From NCBI RefSeq assembly GCF_014451325.2, contig NZ_JACSCH020000017.1, positions 1 to 64,000 on the forward strand: a stretch of 64,000 nucleotides of DNA. The letters are read 5' to 3'. Of this stretch, positions 7,581 to 17,122 are shown in pieces. Each line of letters begins with the position of its first letter. Position 1 is the first letter of the stretch. The position numbers were made by a program, and so were the translations under genes. The notes under the pieces are model-generated. The model was not told the origin of the DNA. It did not search any database and saw only the letters and a list, made by a program, of their open reading frames with translations. Source of the stretch: Streptomyces sp. CB02980. GTDB taxonomy: Bacteria > Actinomycetota > Actinomycetes > Streptomycetales > Streptomycetaceae.

Positions 7581-8921
7581 TCACCGCTCTCCGGACGGGC
7601 GCTTCTTGACGCGCCGTCGCATCGACTTCCATCTCACCCCGGCCCGCTTGCCCCAGCCGGGGCGGCGCATGGCCAGGGCCGCTTTCGCGGCGGGTTCCTG
7701 TCGCGCGAAGGCGATGAGGAGCCCGACGGCGAACATGGTCGGCAGTAGGGCCGACCCACCGTAGGAGAACAACGGGAGCGGGACACCGGCGATCGGCAGC
7801 AGACCGAGCACCGCACCGATGTTGATCACGGCCTGAGCCGTGATCCAGGTGGTCACACCTCCCGCGGCGAACCTCACGAAGGGGTCCTCCGTGCCTCCGG
7901 CCACGCGGATACCCGCATAGCCTAGAGCCGCGAACAGGGCGAGTACCGACAGCGTCCCCGCCAGACCCAGTTCCTCACCGGTGACCGCGAAGATGAAGTC
8001 GGTGTGCGCCTCGGGCAGTTGGCCCCATTTCTCGACGCTCGCACCGAGTCCGGAACCGAACCATCCGCCCGACGCCAGAGCATAGATTCCGTGCGCGGCC
8101 TGCAGACAGGGGGCCCCCTCGCCGCCGGGGTCGGAGGCTCCGATGCACTGGAACCGGTCCATGCGGTGGGGGCTCGTCTTGATGAGCAGCGCCCCGAGGG
8201 CGCCGGCCACCGCGAGCACCCCGACGAAGAGCCGGGTGGGCGCTCCGGCGGTCCACAGCAGGCCGAAGAGGATCGCGGTGAGGATGATCGCGGTGCCCAT
8301 GTCGCCGCCGAGCATGATCAGTCCGAGCAGCATGAAGGCACCCGGGACCAGCGGCACCAGCATGTGCTTCCACTGCGTGAGCAGCCGCATGTCGTTCTTG
8401 CGGGCGAGCAGGTCCGCGCCCCAGAGGATCAGCGCCAGTTTGCCGAACTCGCTGGGCTGGAGCATGAACGGGCCGCCCAGCGAGATCCAGTTCTGGTTGC
8501 CGCCGACGGAGTGCCCTATCCCCGGGATCTGCACGAGCACCATCAGGAAGACCGCGCCGACCAGGATGGGGTAGGCGAGGGCCCGGTGGAGCTTCACGGG
8601 CATCCGTGAGGCGGCCAGGAGCAGTCCGGTGCCCAGGAGCGCGGCGAAGAACTGCTTCCGGAAGAAGTAGGAGGGCACGAGTTCGTAGCGGAGCGCCGTG
8701 ATCATCGAGGCGGAGTAGACCATCACGAGGCCGAGCGCGGTGATGAGCATGCCCGCGCCGATGATCACGTAATACGCCGTGAGCGGCCGGTCCCAGGCCT
8801 TCCGCGCCCGCTCGTGGAGCCGTCGCAGGCCCCCGCCGCGGGGTCGCCGCGGGGTCGCGGGGGCCCGCCCTCCGCCGCGTACGGCGGAGGGCCCACGTGT
8901 CCCTGCGATCTTGCTCGGCAT
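7581..8921 (-). CDS. ftsW: FtsW SEDS-family peptidoglycan glycosyltransferase
   Basis: Polymerises lipid II with its partner transpeptidase FtsI at septa. The 446-aa protein has a basic cytoplasmic N-terminus of about 45 residues and about ten transmembrane helices starting at LTAYYVIIGAGMLITALGL. SEDS motifs include LQPSEFGKLALILW, the HTDFIFAVTGEELGL loop and GVPLPLFSYGGSALL. I placed the start at ATG 8921 (CGGAGGGGG upstream, 55 bp past the murD stop); a longer frame to 9068 would overlap murD and lacks a ribosome site. Confidence 0.96.
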   Translation of the reverse strand: MPSKIAGTRGPSAVRGGGRAPATPRRPRGGGLRRLHERARKAWDRPLTAYYVIIGAGMLITALGLVMVYSASMITALRYELVPSYFFRKQFFAALLGTGLLLAASRMPVKLHRALAYPILVGAVFLMVLVQIPGIGHSVGGNQNWISLGGPFMLQPSEFGKLALILWGADLLARKNDMRLLTQWKHMLVPLVPGAFMLLGLIMLGGDMGTAIILTAILFGLLWTAGAPTRLFVGVLAVAGALGALLIKTSPHRMDRFQCIGASDPGGEGAPCLQAAHGIYALASGGWFGSGLGASVEKWGQLPEAHTDFIFAVTGEELGLAGTLSVLALFAALGYAGIRVAGGTEDPFVRFAAGGVTTWITAQAVINIGAVLGLLPIAGVPLPLFSYGGSALLPTMFAVGLLIAFARQEPAAKAALAMRRPGWGKRAGVRWKSMRRRVKKRPSGER

Positions 8922-8976
8922 GGTCGCTGCCCCCTCCGGTCGTGCCCGGTCCTGCCGGACCCTCCCACGGGTCGGG

Positions 8977-10401
8977 TCAGGCGTCCCCGGTGGCGGCGAG
9001 GGCGCGGACCGCGTCCGCGAAGGCCTCGCCGCGCTTGTTGTAGTTGGTGAACATGTCCATCGAGGCACAGGCCGGGGCGAGGAGCACCGTGTCCCCCGCG
9101 CGGGCGAGCCGGGTCGCCTCTCGGACCGCCTCGGACATCGCCCCAGTGTCGGTCCGGTCGAGGTCCACCACCGGTACTTCCGGGGCGTGTCGCGCCAGGG
9201 CTTCGCGGATCAGGGCCCGGTCGGCGCCGATCAGGACGGCCCCGCGCAAGCGCTTCGCCGACTTCTGGACGAGCTCGTCGAAGGTCGCGCCCTTGGCGAG
9301 GCCGCCGGCGATCCAGACGATCGGGTCGTAGGCGGCCAACGAGGCTTCCGCGGCGTGGGTGTTGGTGGCCTTGGAGTCGTCGACGTACGCGACCCCCTGG
9401 ACCTCCTCGACCAGTTCGATGCGGTGCGGGTCGGGCCGGAAGGCCTTCAGGCCGTCGCGTACGGCCTTGGCGTCGACGCCGAAGGCGCGGGCCAGGGCGG
9501 CCGCGGCCAGGGCGTTGGCGATGTTGTGCGGGGCCGGCGGCTGGACGTCGGAGACCTCGGCGAGCTCCTGGGCGTTCTTCTGCCGGTTCGGGGCGAAGGC
9601 CCGGTCGACGAGGATGCCCTCGACGACGCCGAGTTCGGACGGGCCGGGGGTGCCGAGGGTGAAGCCGATGGCCCGGCAGCCCTCCTCGACGTCGGCCTCG
9701 CGGACCAGGTCCTCGGTGGCCTTGTCGGCGACGTTGTAGACGCAGGCGACCTGGTTGCCCTCGTAGATGCGGCCCTTGTCGGCCGCGTACGCCTCCATGG
9801 AGCCGTGCCAGTCGAGGTGGTCGGGCGCCAGGTTGAGCACGGCGCCCGAGTGGACGCGGACGGACGGCGCCCAGTGGAGCTGGTAGCTGGAGAGCTCGAC
9901 GGCGAGCACGTCGTACTGCTCCTCGCCGAGGACGGCGTCGAGGAGCGAGACCCCGATGTTGCCGACGGCGGCGGTCCGCAGTCCGGCCGCCTCCAGGATC
10001 GAGGCGAGCATCCGGACGGTCGTGGTCTTGCCGTTGGTGCCGGTGACCGCGAGCCAGGGGGCCGCTCCCGGCCCCCTGAGCCGCCAGGCGAGTTCGACGT
10101 CGCCCCAGATCTCCACGCCCGCCTCGGCGGCGGCCGCGAAGAGCGGCTTGTCGGGCCGCCAGCCGGGGGTGGTGACGATCAGCTCGGTGCCGGACGGCAG
10201 GGTGGCCCCGTCGCCGAGGCGGACGGTGATGCCCTCCGCCTCCAGCTCGGCGGCCTGGGCCCGGGAGCGCTCGTCGTCGCCGTCGTTGACGACGGTGACG
10301 AGCGCGCCGAGACCGTGCAGGACGCGGGCGGCCGGGATGCCGGACACCCCGAGTCCCGCGACGGTGACCTTCTTGCCGTTCCAGTCGAGCTGTTCTGTCA
10401 C
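8977..10401 (-). CDS. murD: MurD UDP-MurNAc-L-alanine:D-glutamate ligase
   Basis: Adds D-glutamate to UDP-MurNAc-L-Ala in the cytoplasm. It has an N-terminal Rossmann-like domain (KVTVAGLGVSGIPAARVL), the ATP loop VTGTNGKTTTVRML, LAPDHLDWHGS, and a C-terminal ligase domain with DDSKATNTHAAEASL. The product is 474 aa from GTG 10401, which overlaps the mraY stop as GTGA (10398-10401). Upstream ATGs such as 10416 have no ribosome site, so the overlapping GTG is preferred. Confidence 0.96.
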   Translation of the reverse strand: MTEQLDWNGKKVTVAGLGVSGIPAARVLHGLGALVTVVNDGDDERSRAQAAELEAEGITVRLGDGATLPSGTELIVTTPGWRPDKPLFAAAAEAGVEIWGDVELAWRLRGPGAAPWLAVTGTNGKTTTVRMLASILEAAGLRTAAVGNIGVSLLDAVLGEEQYDVLAVELSSYQLHWAPSVRVHSGAVLNLAPDHLDWHGSMEAYAADKGRIYEGNQVACVYNVADKATEDLVREADVEEGCRAIGFTLGTPGPSELGVVEGILVDRAFAPNRQKNAQELAEVSDVQPPAPHNIANALAAAALARAFGVDAKAVRDGLKAFRPDPHRIELVEEVQGVAYVDDSKATNTHAAEASLAAYDPIVWIAGGLAKGATFDELVQKSAKRLRGAVLIGADRALIREALARHAPEVPVVDLDRTDTGAMSEAVREATRLARAGDTVLLAPACASMDMFTNYNKRGEAFADAVRALAATGDA

Positions 10402-11468
10402 TTTTCCGATGCCCATCCCGCGTAGAAGAGGCCCAGGCCCACGATCACGCACATGCCCTGGATGATCCAGAACCGGACGACGACAAGGACCTCGGACCAC
10501 CCCTTGAGTTCGAAGTGGTGCTGGAGGGGTGCCATCCGGAAGACGCGCTTGCCGGTCATCTTGAACGAGCCGACCTGGATGACCACGGACATCGTGATCA
10601 GTACGAACAGTCCGCCGAGCAGGGCCAGCAGCAGCTCCGTACGGGAGCAGATGGCGAGACCGGCGAGGGCGCCGCCGAGGGCGAGCGAGCCGGTGTCACC
10701 CATGAAGATCTTGGCGGGCGAGGTGTTCCACCACAGGAAGCCGAAGCAGGAGCCCATGAGCGCGGAGGCGACGACGGCGAGGTCGAGCGGGTCGCGCACC
10801 TCGAAGCAGGCGTTGGGGTTGGTCAGGGTCATGGCGTTCGCACAGGACTCCTGGAACTGCCAGAGCCCGATGAAGGTGTACGCGCCGAAGACCATCACCG
10901 AGGCGCCGGTGGCCAGGCCGTCCAGACCGTCCGTCAGGTTCACGCCGTTGGACATGGCGAGAATCATGAAGAGCGCCCAGACCACGAACAGCACCGGTCC
11001 GATGGCCCAGCCGAAGTCCGTGATGAAGGAGAGCTTCGTGGAGGCGGGCGTGAGCCCCCGCAGGTCGGCGAACTGCAGCGACAGCACGGCGAAGGCGATG
11101 CCGACGATCAGCTGGCCGGCCATCTTCGCCTTGGCCCGCAGACCCAGCGAACGCTGCTTGACGATCTTGATGTAGTCGTCGAGGAAGCCGACCAGGCCCA
11201 TGCCGGCCATGAGGAACAGCACCAGGGCGCCCGAGTACGTCGGGTCCTCACCGGTGATGACCTTGGCCAGGGCGTACGCGATGAGCGTGGCCAGGATGAA
11301 GGAGATGCCGCCCATGGTGGGCGTGCCCTTCTTGCCGGCGTGGCCGCGCGGGCCGTCGTCCCGGATGAACTGCCCGTACCCCTTGCGGGCGAGGAGCTTG
11401 ATCAGCAGCGGGGTGCCGATCAGGGTCAGGAAGAGCCCGATGGCCCCCGCGAAGAGGATCTGCCTCAT
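10398..11468 (-). CDS. mraY: MraY phospho-MurNAc-pentapeptide translocase
   Basis: Makes lipid I by transferring phospho-MurNAc-pentapeptide to undecaprenyl phosphate. The 356-aa protein has about ten membrane helices and the family motifs GPRGHAGKKGTPTMGGI, the catalytic LDDYIKI and NLTDGLDGLA, and PLQHHFELKGW near the C-terminus. The ATG overlaps the murF stop (ATGA, 11465-11468). Confidence 0.98.
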   Translation of the reverse strand: MRQILFAGAIGLFLTLIGTPLLIKLLARKGYGQFIRDDGPRGHAGKKGTPTMGGISFILATLIAYALAKVITGEDPTYSGALVLFLMAGMGLVGFLDDYIKIVKQRSLGLRAKAKMAGQLIVGIAFAVLSLQFADLRGLTPASTKLSFITDFGWAIGPVLFVVWALFMILAMSNGVNLTDGLDGLATGASVMVFGAYTFIGLWQFQESCANAMTLTNPNACFEVRDPLDLAVVASALMGSCFGFLWWNTSPAKIFMGDTGSLALGGALAGLAICSRTELLLALLGGLFVLITMSVVIQVGSFKMTGKRVFRMAPLQHHFELKGWSEVLVVVRFWIIQGMCVIVGLGLFYAGWASEK

Positions 11469-12889
11469 CGGACGGCGACCTCGCCCTCGGTGTCGAGGAG
11501 CGCCAGGGCGACCTGTTCGAGGCCGACCGACCTGGAAGCCTTCACAAGGACGACGTCCCCCGGGCGCAGCTCACTGCGCAACAGGTCGACAGCCGCCTGC
11601 GCGTCGGACACGTGCACCGACTCCTCACCCCACGAACCCTCGTTATATGCGCCCAGTTGCAGCCAGGACGCTTCCCTGTCCCCGACCGCCACGAGCTTGC
11701 TGACGTTGAGCCGGACGGCGAGCCGTCCGACCGCGTCGTGCTCGACGAGCGATGCGTCACCGAGCTCGGCCATCTTGCCGAGCACCGCCCACGTACGGCC
11801 CCCTCGGGCCTGTGCGGCCCTGCCCATGGCCGCGAGCGCGCGCAGGGCGGCTCGCATGGACTCGGGGTTCGCGTTGTAGGCGTCGTTGACGATCGTCACG
11901 CCGTCCGGACGCTCGGTGACCTCCATGCGCCAGCGCGACAGGGTGCCGGCCTCGGAGAGCGCGGTGGCGATCTCTTCGACAGGCATGCCCAGCTCGTGCG
12001 CGACGGCGGCCGCTGCGAGCGCGTTCGACACGTGATGCTCACCGTACAGGCGCAAGGTCACGTCACTGCACCCGGTGGGTGTGTGAAGCCTGAAAGAAGG
12101 CTGTCCGGACTCTGTGAGGCGGACGTTCTCGGCCCGTACGGCCGCTTCGTCCGCTTCGCCGAAGAAGGTCACGCGGGCCTTGGTGCGGCTGGCCATCGCG
12201 CGGACCAGCGGATCGTCGGCGTTGAGGACCGCGACACCGCCGTCCTCGGCCGTCGGAAGCGCTTCGACGAGCTCGCCCTTGGCCTCGGCGATCTGCTCCC
12301 GGCCGCCGAACTCGCCGATGTGGGCGGTGCCCACGTTGAGGACGAGGCCGATACGGGGCGGGGTGAGGCCGGTGAGGTAGCGGATGTGCCCGATGCCGCG
12401 GGCGCCCATCTCCAGGACCAGGTGCCGGGTCTCGTCGCTCGCGCGGAGCGCCGTGAGCGGCAGGCCGATCTCGTTGTTGAGCGAGCCGGGCGTCCAGACG
12501 GTGGGCGCGTGCCGGTCGAGGACCTGGGCGATCAGGTCCTTGGTGGACGTCTTGCCGGCCGAGCCGGTGAGGGCGACGACATCGGTGCCGAGCCGTTCGA
12601 CGACGGCTCGGGCGAGGGCCCCGAGCGCCGTCTGGACGTCGTCGACGACGATGGCGGGGACGCCGACGGGGCGGGCGGCGAGGACGGCCGTCGCACCCGC
12701 CGCGACGGCGCGTTCCGCGTAGTCGTGGCCGTCGACGTGCTCACCGGCGAAGGCCGCGAACAGGCTGCCGGCCCGCACCTCGCGGGAGTCGATGACGACG
12801 GGCCCGGTGATCCGGGCGGCCGGATCCGGTATGTCGTGCGCCTGCCCGCCGACGATTTCGGCGATCTCGGCGAGGGAGAGGGCGATCAC
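11465..12889 (-). CDS. murF: MurF UDP-MurNAc-tripeptide:D-Ala-D-Ala ligase
   Basis: Adds D-Ala-D-Ala to complete the pentapeptide precursor. The 474-aa protein shows an N-terminal Mur domain (VVIDSREVRAGSLFAAF), the ATP loop TGSAGKTSTKDL, NVGTAHIGEFGG, and the C-terminal VNDAYNANPESMRAAL and VLGKMAELG motifs. The GTG start lies 4 bp after the murE stop, so the two are tightly coupled. Confidence 0.98.
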   Translation of the reverse strand: MIALSLAEIAEIVGGQAHDIPDPAARITGPVVIDSREVRAGSLFAAFAGEHVDGHDYAERAVAAGATAVLAARPVGVPAIVVDDVQTALGALARAVVERLGTDVVALTGSAGKTSTKDLIAQVLDRHAPTVWTPGSLNNEIGLPLTALRASDETRHLVLEMGARGIGHIRYLTGLTPPRIGLVLNVGTAHIGEFGGREQIAEAKGELVEALPTAEDGGVAVLNADDPLVRAMASRTKARVTFFGEADEAAVRAENVRLTESGQPSFRLHTPTGCSDVTLRLYGEHHVSNALAAAAVAHELGMPVEEIATALSEAGTLSRWRMEVTERPDGVTIVNDAYNANPESMRAALRALAAMGRAAQARGGRTWAVLGKMAELGDASLVEHDAVGRLAVRLNVSKLVAVGDREASWLQLGAYNEGSWGEESVHVSDAQAAVDLLRSELRPGDVVLVKASRSVGLEQVALALLDTEGEVAVR

Positions 12890-12893
12890 TGCT

Positions 12894-14582
12894 TCATCCC
12901 TGACTGTTCTGGTGGCCGGCTGTTCCGCTCGGCGCGGAAGCCCGGGTGTGCGAGCGGTCGGCGATGGCCTCGCGCAGGACCTGGCGGTCGTCGAAGGGGC
13001 GTACGACCCCGGCGATCTCCTGGCCCTGCTCGTGGCCCTTGCCCGCGACGAGGACGGTGTCGCCGGGCTGTGCGCGGGCGACCGCGGCCGCGACGGCCGC
13101 GGCGCGGTCGGCGAGGACGAGCACCTCGGCGCGTTCCTCCGCGGGCACCTCGGCGGCGCCCGCGAGCATGGCGGCGAGGATCTTGAGCGGGTCCTCGGAG
13201 CGGGGGTTGTCGGAGGTCAGGACGGCGGTGTCGGCGAGCCGGGCCGCGGCGGCGCCCATCGGGCCGCGCTTGGTGGTGTCCCGGTCCCCGCCGCAGCCGA
13301 TGACCACGTGCAGCTTGCCCTCGGTGACCTCGCGCAGGGAGCGCAGGACCGACTCGACGGCGTCCGTCTTGTGCGCGTAGTCGACGACGGCGAGGTACGG
13401 CTGGCCCGCGTCGACCCGCTCCAGGCGGCCCGGCACGCCGGGGACGGCGGCGACGCCCTCGGCGGCGCTCTTCGGGTCGATGCCCGCGGCGGCGAGGGTG
13501 ACGATCGCGGCGAGGGTGTTGGCGACGTTGAACGGGCCCGGCAGCGGGGCCGTGGCGGAAATCCGCTCCCCCGCGGGGCCGACGGCGGTGAACGTCGAGT
13601 CGTGGGAGCCGAGGACGAGGTCCTCGGCGCGCCAGTCGGCGTCGGCGCGGCCCTCGACGGAGAAGGTGACGACCGGGACGGTCGCCTCGCCGGCCAGCCT
13701 GCGGCCGTAGGCGTCGTCGAGGTTGACCACACCGAGGCGGCTGCGCTCGGGCGTGAAGAGCCCGGCCTTCGCCCGGTAGTAGTCGTCCATGTCGGAGTGG
13801 AACTCCATGTGCTCGGGGCTGAGGTTGTTGAAGACGGCGACGTCGAAGACGCAGCCGTCGACCCGGCCGAGCACGAGGGCGTGGCTGGAGACCTCCATGG
13901 CGACCGCGTCGACGCCCCGCTCGCGCATGACCGCGAAGAGCGCCTGGAGGTCGGTGGCCTCCGGGGTGGTGCGCTCCGACTTGATGCGCTCGTCGCCGAT
14001 CCGCATCTCGACGGTGCCGACGAGCCCGGTGTGGTGCCCGGAGCCGCGCAGGCCGCCCTCGACGAGGTAGGCGGTGGTGGTCTTGCCGGACGTGCCGGTG
14101 ATCCCGATCTGGAGGAGGTCGGCGCCGGGCCGCCCGTAGATCTCGGCGGCGAGTTCGCCCATCCGGCCGCGCGGGTTCTCGACGACCAGGACCGGCAGGC
14201 CGGTGGCCGCGGCGCGCTCGGCGCCCGTCGGGTCGGTGAGGATCGCGGCGGCGCCGAGTCCGGCGGCCTGGGCGACGAAGTCGGCGCCGTGGGCGCGGGC
14301 ACCGGGCAGGGCCGCGTACACGTCGCCGGGTCGCACGGCCCGGGAGTCGTGGGTGATGCCCGAGATCTCGGCGGTTCCGGGGGCGTCGACCCCCAGCTGC
14401 GCGGCCAGGTCGCCCAGGGGTGTCGGGCGGGCCTGCTCCGGCCGGGGCGGGGCGGTTCGGTACTGATCAGCGTGTGGCACGGCGGTGAGCGTACCGGGCG
14501 CACCCTGCGGGGGGCCAAAAGAGCCCGGGGCCTCGCCGGAGTTCGATTTCCGGTTCCCGGAATGGGGGGTGATCGTTGTCAC
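12894..14582 (-). CDS. murE: MurE UDP-MurNAc-dipeptide:diaminopimelate ligase
   Basis: Adds diaminopimelate (LL-DAP in Streptomyces) to the stem peptide. The ATP loop is TGTSGKTTTAYL. TPEATDLQ and the DAP-recognising TSDNPRSEDP identify a DAP rather than lysine enzyme. The 562-aa product has an N-terminal extension of about 45 residues rich in Pro/Gly before PLGDLAAQLGV. The GTG at 14582 has CGGGAG upstream and is 16 bp from the ftsI stop; a second GTG at 14480 would give a more typical N-terminus but lacks a ribosome site. Confidence 0.95.
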   Translation of the reverse strand: MTTITPHSGNRKSNSGEAPGSFGPPQGAPGTLTAVPHADQYRTAPPRPEQARPTPLGDLAAQLGVDAPGTAEISGITHDSRAVRPGDVYAALPGARAHGADFVAQAAGLGAAAILTDPTGAERAAATGLPVLVVENPRGRMGELAAEIYGRPGADLLQIGITGTSGKTTTAYLVEGGLRGSGHHTGLVGTVEMRIGDERIKSERTTPEATDLQALFAVMRERGVDAVAMEVSSHALVLGRVDGCVFDVAVFNNLSPEHMEFHSDMDDYYRAKAGLFTPERSRLGVVNLDDAYGRRLAGEATVPVVTFSVEGRADADWRAEDLVLGSHDSTFTAVGPAGERISATAPLPGPFNVANTLAAIVTLAAAGIDPKSAAEGVAAVPGVPGRLERVDAGQPYLAVVDYAHKTDAVESVLRSLREVTEGKLHVVIGCGGDRDTTKRGPMGAAAARLADTAVLTSDNPRSEDPLKILAAMLAGAAEVPAEERAEVLVLADRAAAVAAAVARAQPGDTVLVAGKGHEQGQEIAGVVRPFDDRQVLREAIADRSHTRASAPSGTAGHQNSQG

Positions 14583-14598
14583 TGGTGCTCCCGGAGTG

Positions 14599-16581
14599 TC
14601 ACGGGGTGGGGTCGAACATGACCGGCAGTCGGGCGGGCTCGCTGCCCGTGGGGGCGACGTGGAGGGTCTTGAGGGCGAACTCCATGACCTTCTTGTAGAT
14701 GGGGCCGCAGATCTGGCCGCCGAAGTAGCTGCCCTTGGTGGGGTTCTGGATGGCGCAGTAGACGGTGATCTGGGGGTCGTCGGCGGGGGCGAACCCGGCG
14801 AAGGATGCGGTGTAGCCCTTGTAGCGGCCGAGCTCGGGGTCGACGCGGTTGGCGGTGCCCGTCTTGCCGGCGACGCGGTAGCCGGGGATGGCGGCCTTGT
14901 TGCCGGTGCCCTCCCGGTCGTCGACGACGGACTCCAGCATCTGGGCGAGGGTCTTGGCGGTCTTCTCGCTGACGACCCGGGACTCCTCGGGCTTGGGCGC
15001 CGGCGTGAAGCGCCCGTCGGGTCCCTTGGTGCCGCGGATCAGGGTCGGCTCGACGCGTACGCCTTTGTTGGCGATGGTCGAGTACACGGAGGCGGCCTGC
15101 ATCGCGCTGACGGAGAGGCCCTGGCCGAAGGGGATCGTGTACTGCTGCGAGGTGGACCAGTCCTGCGGCTTGGCCAGGATGCCGGCGGTCTCGCCCGGGT
15201 AGTTCAGGCCGGTGGGGCTGCCCATGCCGAACTTGCGCAGGTAGGAGTGGAGGACCCTGTTCGACTCGGCCTGGGTGGCGCCCAGCTGGCCGGTGGCGAG
15301 GATGGTGCCGATGTTGCTGGACTTGGCGAGGACGCCGTTGAGCGTCAGGTACCAGGTCGGGTGGTCGATGTCGTCCTTGAAGAGCCGGTCGCCGCGGTGG
15401 AGCCGGTTGGGGACGGTGACCTGGGTGTCGGGGGCCGCCTTGCCCTCCTCCAGGACGGCGGCCATGGACATGACCTTGCTGGTGGAGCCGGGTTCGTAGG
15501 CGTCCTGGAGGGCCGCGTTGCCCATCGAGGCGGCGTTGGCGGCGGAGAGGTCGTTGGGGTCGAAGCCGGGGGCGTTGGCCATGGCGAGGACCTCACCGGT
15601 CCTCGTGTTCTGCACGACGACATAGCCCCGGTCGGCCCTGGACTTCGTGACCTGCTCGGTGATGGCCTGCTGGGCGGCCCACTGGATGTCCCGGTCGATG
15701 GTCAGCTCGATGTCGGAGCCGGGGACGGCGGGGGTGCCCTGGGAGCCCGCGGTGGGCACCTGGCGGCCGCCGGACTGGGTGAAGCGGATCTTGCCGTCCT
15801 TGCCGGCGAGCTCCGGGTCGAGCATCGACTCGACGCCGCCGGCGCCCTTGCCCTCGGCGTTGACGTAGCCCAGTATCCCGGCGGCGAGCTCGCCGTTCGG
15901 GTACACGCGCTTGGTGCTGGGCTCGCTGAGGATGCCGCCGAGGAGGTTGACGCCGCTGCCGCCGGCCGAGCGCTGGGCCTTCTGCCCGTAGACGCGCCGC
16001 AGGTCCTTGATCTGGTTCCAGACCTGCGGGGTCTGCTTGCGGGCGAGCAGCGTGTACCGGGACTTGGGGGTACGGAGCTTCTTCGCGAGCTCCGCGGGCT
16101 CCTTGCCGAGGAGGGGGGCGAGGAGGGCGGCGGCCTGCTCGGGCGCGTCCGGGACCTTGGACACCTCGGGCGTGAAGAGCTGCGGGTCGGCGGTGATGTC
16201 GTACGCGTCGACGCTCGCGGCGAGCGCGATGCCGTTGCGGTCGGTGATCTCGCCCCGCTCGGCGGAGAGCGTGTACTCCTGGAAGCGGTACTTGTCGGCC
16301 TTGGCCGCGTACGCGCTGGCGTCGACGGCCTGGACCTGGAGCAGCCGCACCACGAAGGCCGTCATGACCAGGGTCAGACCGAGGGAGACCAGCCGCAGCC
16401 GGGGCCGGGGGCTGCCGAGCCGGATGGTGCGCGGCCGGCGGGCCGGCGGCCGGGGCGCGGTCCGCTTCGCGGTCGGGCGCGGGGCGGGGCGGGACGTGCG
16501 GGCCCCGGCGGAGGCGGGCCGGGGGCGCGCGGGCCTGGCGGGTCCGGGGACGCGGCGGCGCGGGGGCTCCTTGGGGGGCAC
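14599..16581 (-). CDS. ftsI: FtsI (PBP3) septal peptidoglycan transpeptidase
   Basis: A class B penicillin-binding protein that cross-links septal wall with FtsW. It has a long basic Pro/Arg-rich cytoplasmic N-terminus (about residues 1-65), one membrane anchor (LRLVSLGLTLVMTAFVVRLL) and a PBP dimerisation domain. The transpeptidase domain has S366-x-x-K369 (STSK), SSN in KSSNIGT and the KTGT box in AGKTGTANR. I chose GTG 16581, just past the ftsL stop with AGGTGA upstream, giving 660 aa; a longer frame would overlap ftsL by about 90 bp. Confidence 0.96.
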   Translation of the reverse strand: MPPKEPPRRRVPGPARPARPRPASAGARTSRPAPRPTAKRTAPRPPARRPRTIRLGSPRPRLRLVSLGLTLVMTAFVVRLLQVQAVDASAYAAKADKYRFQEYTLSAERGEITDRNGIALAASVDAYDITADPQLFTPEVSKVPDAPEQAAALLAPLLGKEPAELAKKLRTPKSRYTLLARKQTPQVWNQIKDLRRVYGQKAQRSAGGSGVNLLGGILSEPSTKRVYPNGELAAGILGYVNAEGKGAGGVESMLDPELAGKDGKIRFTQSGGRQVPTAGSQGTPAVPGSDIELTIDRDIQWAAQQAITEQVTKSRADRGYVVVQNTRTGEVLAMANAPGFDPNDLSAANAASMGNAALQDAYEPGSTSKVMSMAAVLEEGKAAPDTQVTVPNRLHRGDRLFKDDIDHPTWYLTLNGVLAKSSNIGTILATGQLGATQAESNRVLHSYLRKFGMGSPTGLNYPGETAGILAKPQDWSTSQQYTIPFGQGLSVSAMQAASVYSTIANKGVRVEPTLIRGTKGPDGRFTPAPKPEESRVVSEKTAKTLAQMLESVVDDREGTGNKAAIPGYRVAGKTGTANRVDPELGRYKGYTASFAGFAPADDPQITVYCAIQNPTKGSYFGGQICGPIYKKVMEFALKTLHVAPTGSEPARLPVMFDPTP

Positions 16582-16588
16582 TTGCGGG

Positions 16589-17122
16589 TCACCTGCCGGA
16601 GTTCGTCGGGTCGGGTGGCGGTGCGGGTGCGCGGGCGGGCGCTGTCTGTGCGGGACCGGTGGCGGTGGCGCCCGCACCGGTGGCCGTCCCCGGCTTCGGG
16701 GAGCCGGTGGCGGGCGGCGCGGGCTTCCGGCTCGGGGTCGGGGTGGGCTTCGGGGCGGCAGCCTCCGAGGGCTCGCCGAGCACCTTGCCGTCCGGGCCCA
16801 GGAAGGCCGGGCTGCCGCCCGGGACCATGCCGAGCTCGCGGGCCCGCCGCTCCAGGGCGTCGGGGGCCGCGTAGTCGTCGACGTCCCGCTGGAGCGCCTG
16901 CTCCTCGTCGGTGAGTTCGGTGGTCCGGTCCTTGAGCTCGTTGAGCTGGAAGGAGCCCTGGTTGAGGGCCGAGTTCAGCAGCAGCAGGCTGATCAGACCG
17001 CCGCCGAGCAGCACGACGACCAGCAGGACGAAGGGGGTGCGGGCGGCCGAGCTCGGCCCCGACGGCATGAGCCGTCCGAGCCGCGCGGCCCGCCCTTTGA
17101 GCGGCCCCTTCGCCGTGGTCAC
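16589..17122 (-). CDS. ftsL: FtsL-type divisome protein
   Basis: A bitopic septum protein that works with DivIC and FtsQ. The 177-aa product has a basic cytoplasmic head, one helix (VLLVVVLLGGGLISLLLL, about residues 32-50), a leucine-zipper-like coiled coil (about 58-95) and a Pro/Ala/Thr-rich C-terminal tail of about 60 residues. Sequence conservation is low as usual for FtsL; the call rests on topology and its place between rsmH and ftsI. Its GTG overlaps the rsmH stop (GTGA, 17119-17122). Confidence 0.88.
   Translation of the reverse strand: MTTAKGPLKGRAARLGRLMPSGPSSAARTPFVLLVVVLLGGGLISLLLLNSALNQGSFQLNELKDRTTELTDEEQALQRDVDDYAAPDALERRARELGMVPGGSPAFLGPDGKVLGEPSEAAAPKPTPTPSRKPAPPATGSPKPGTATGAGATATGPAQTAPARAPAPPPDPTNSGR

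Noticed and set aside
8922..9068. Longer FtsW start inside murD
   Set aside because: The extra residues are unlike FtsW and the start lacks a ribosome site; ATG 8921 has one.
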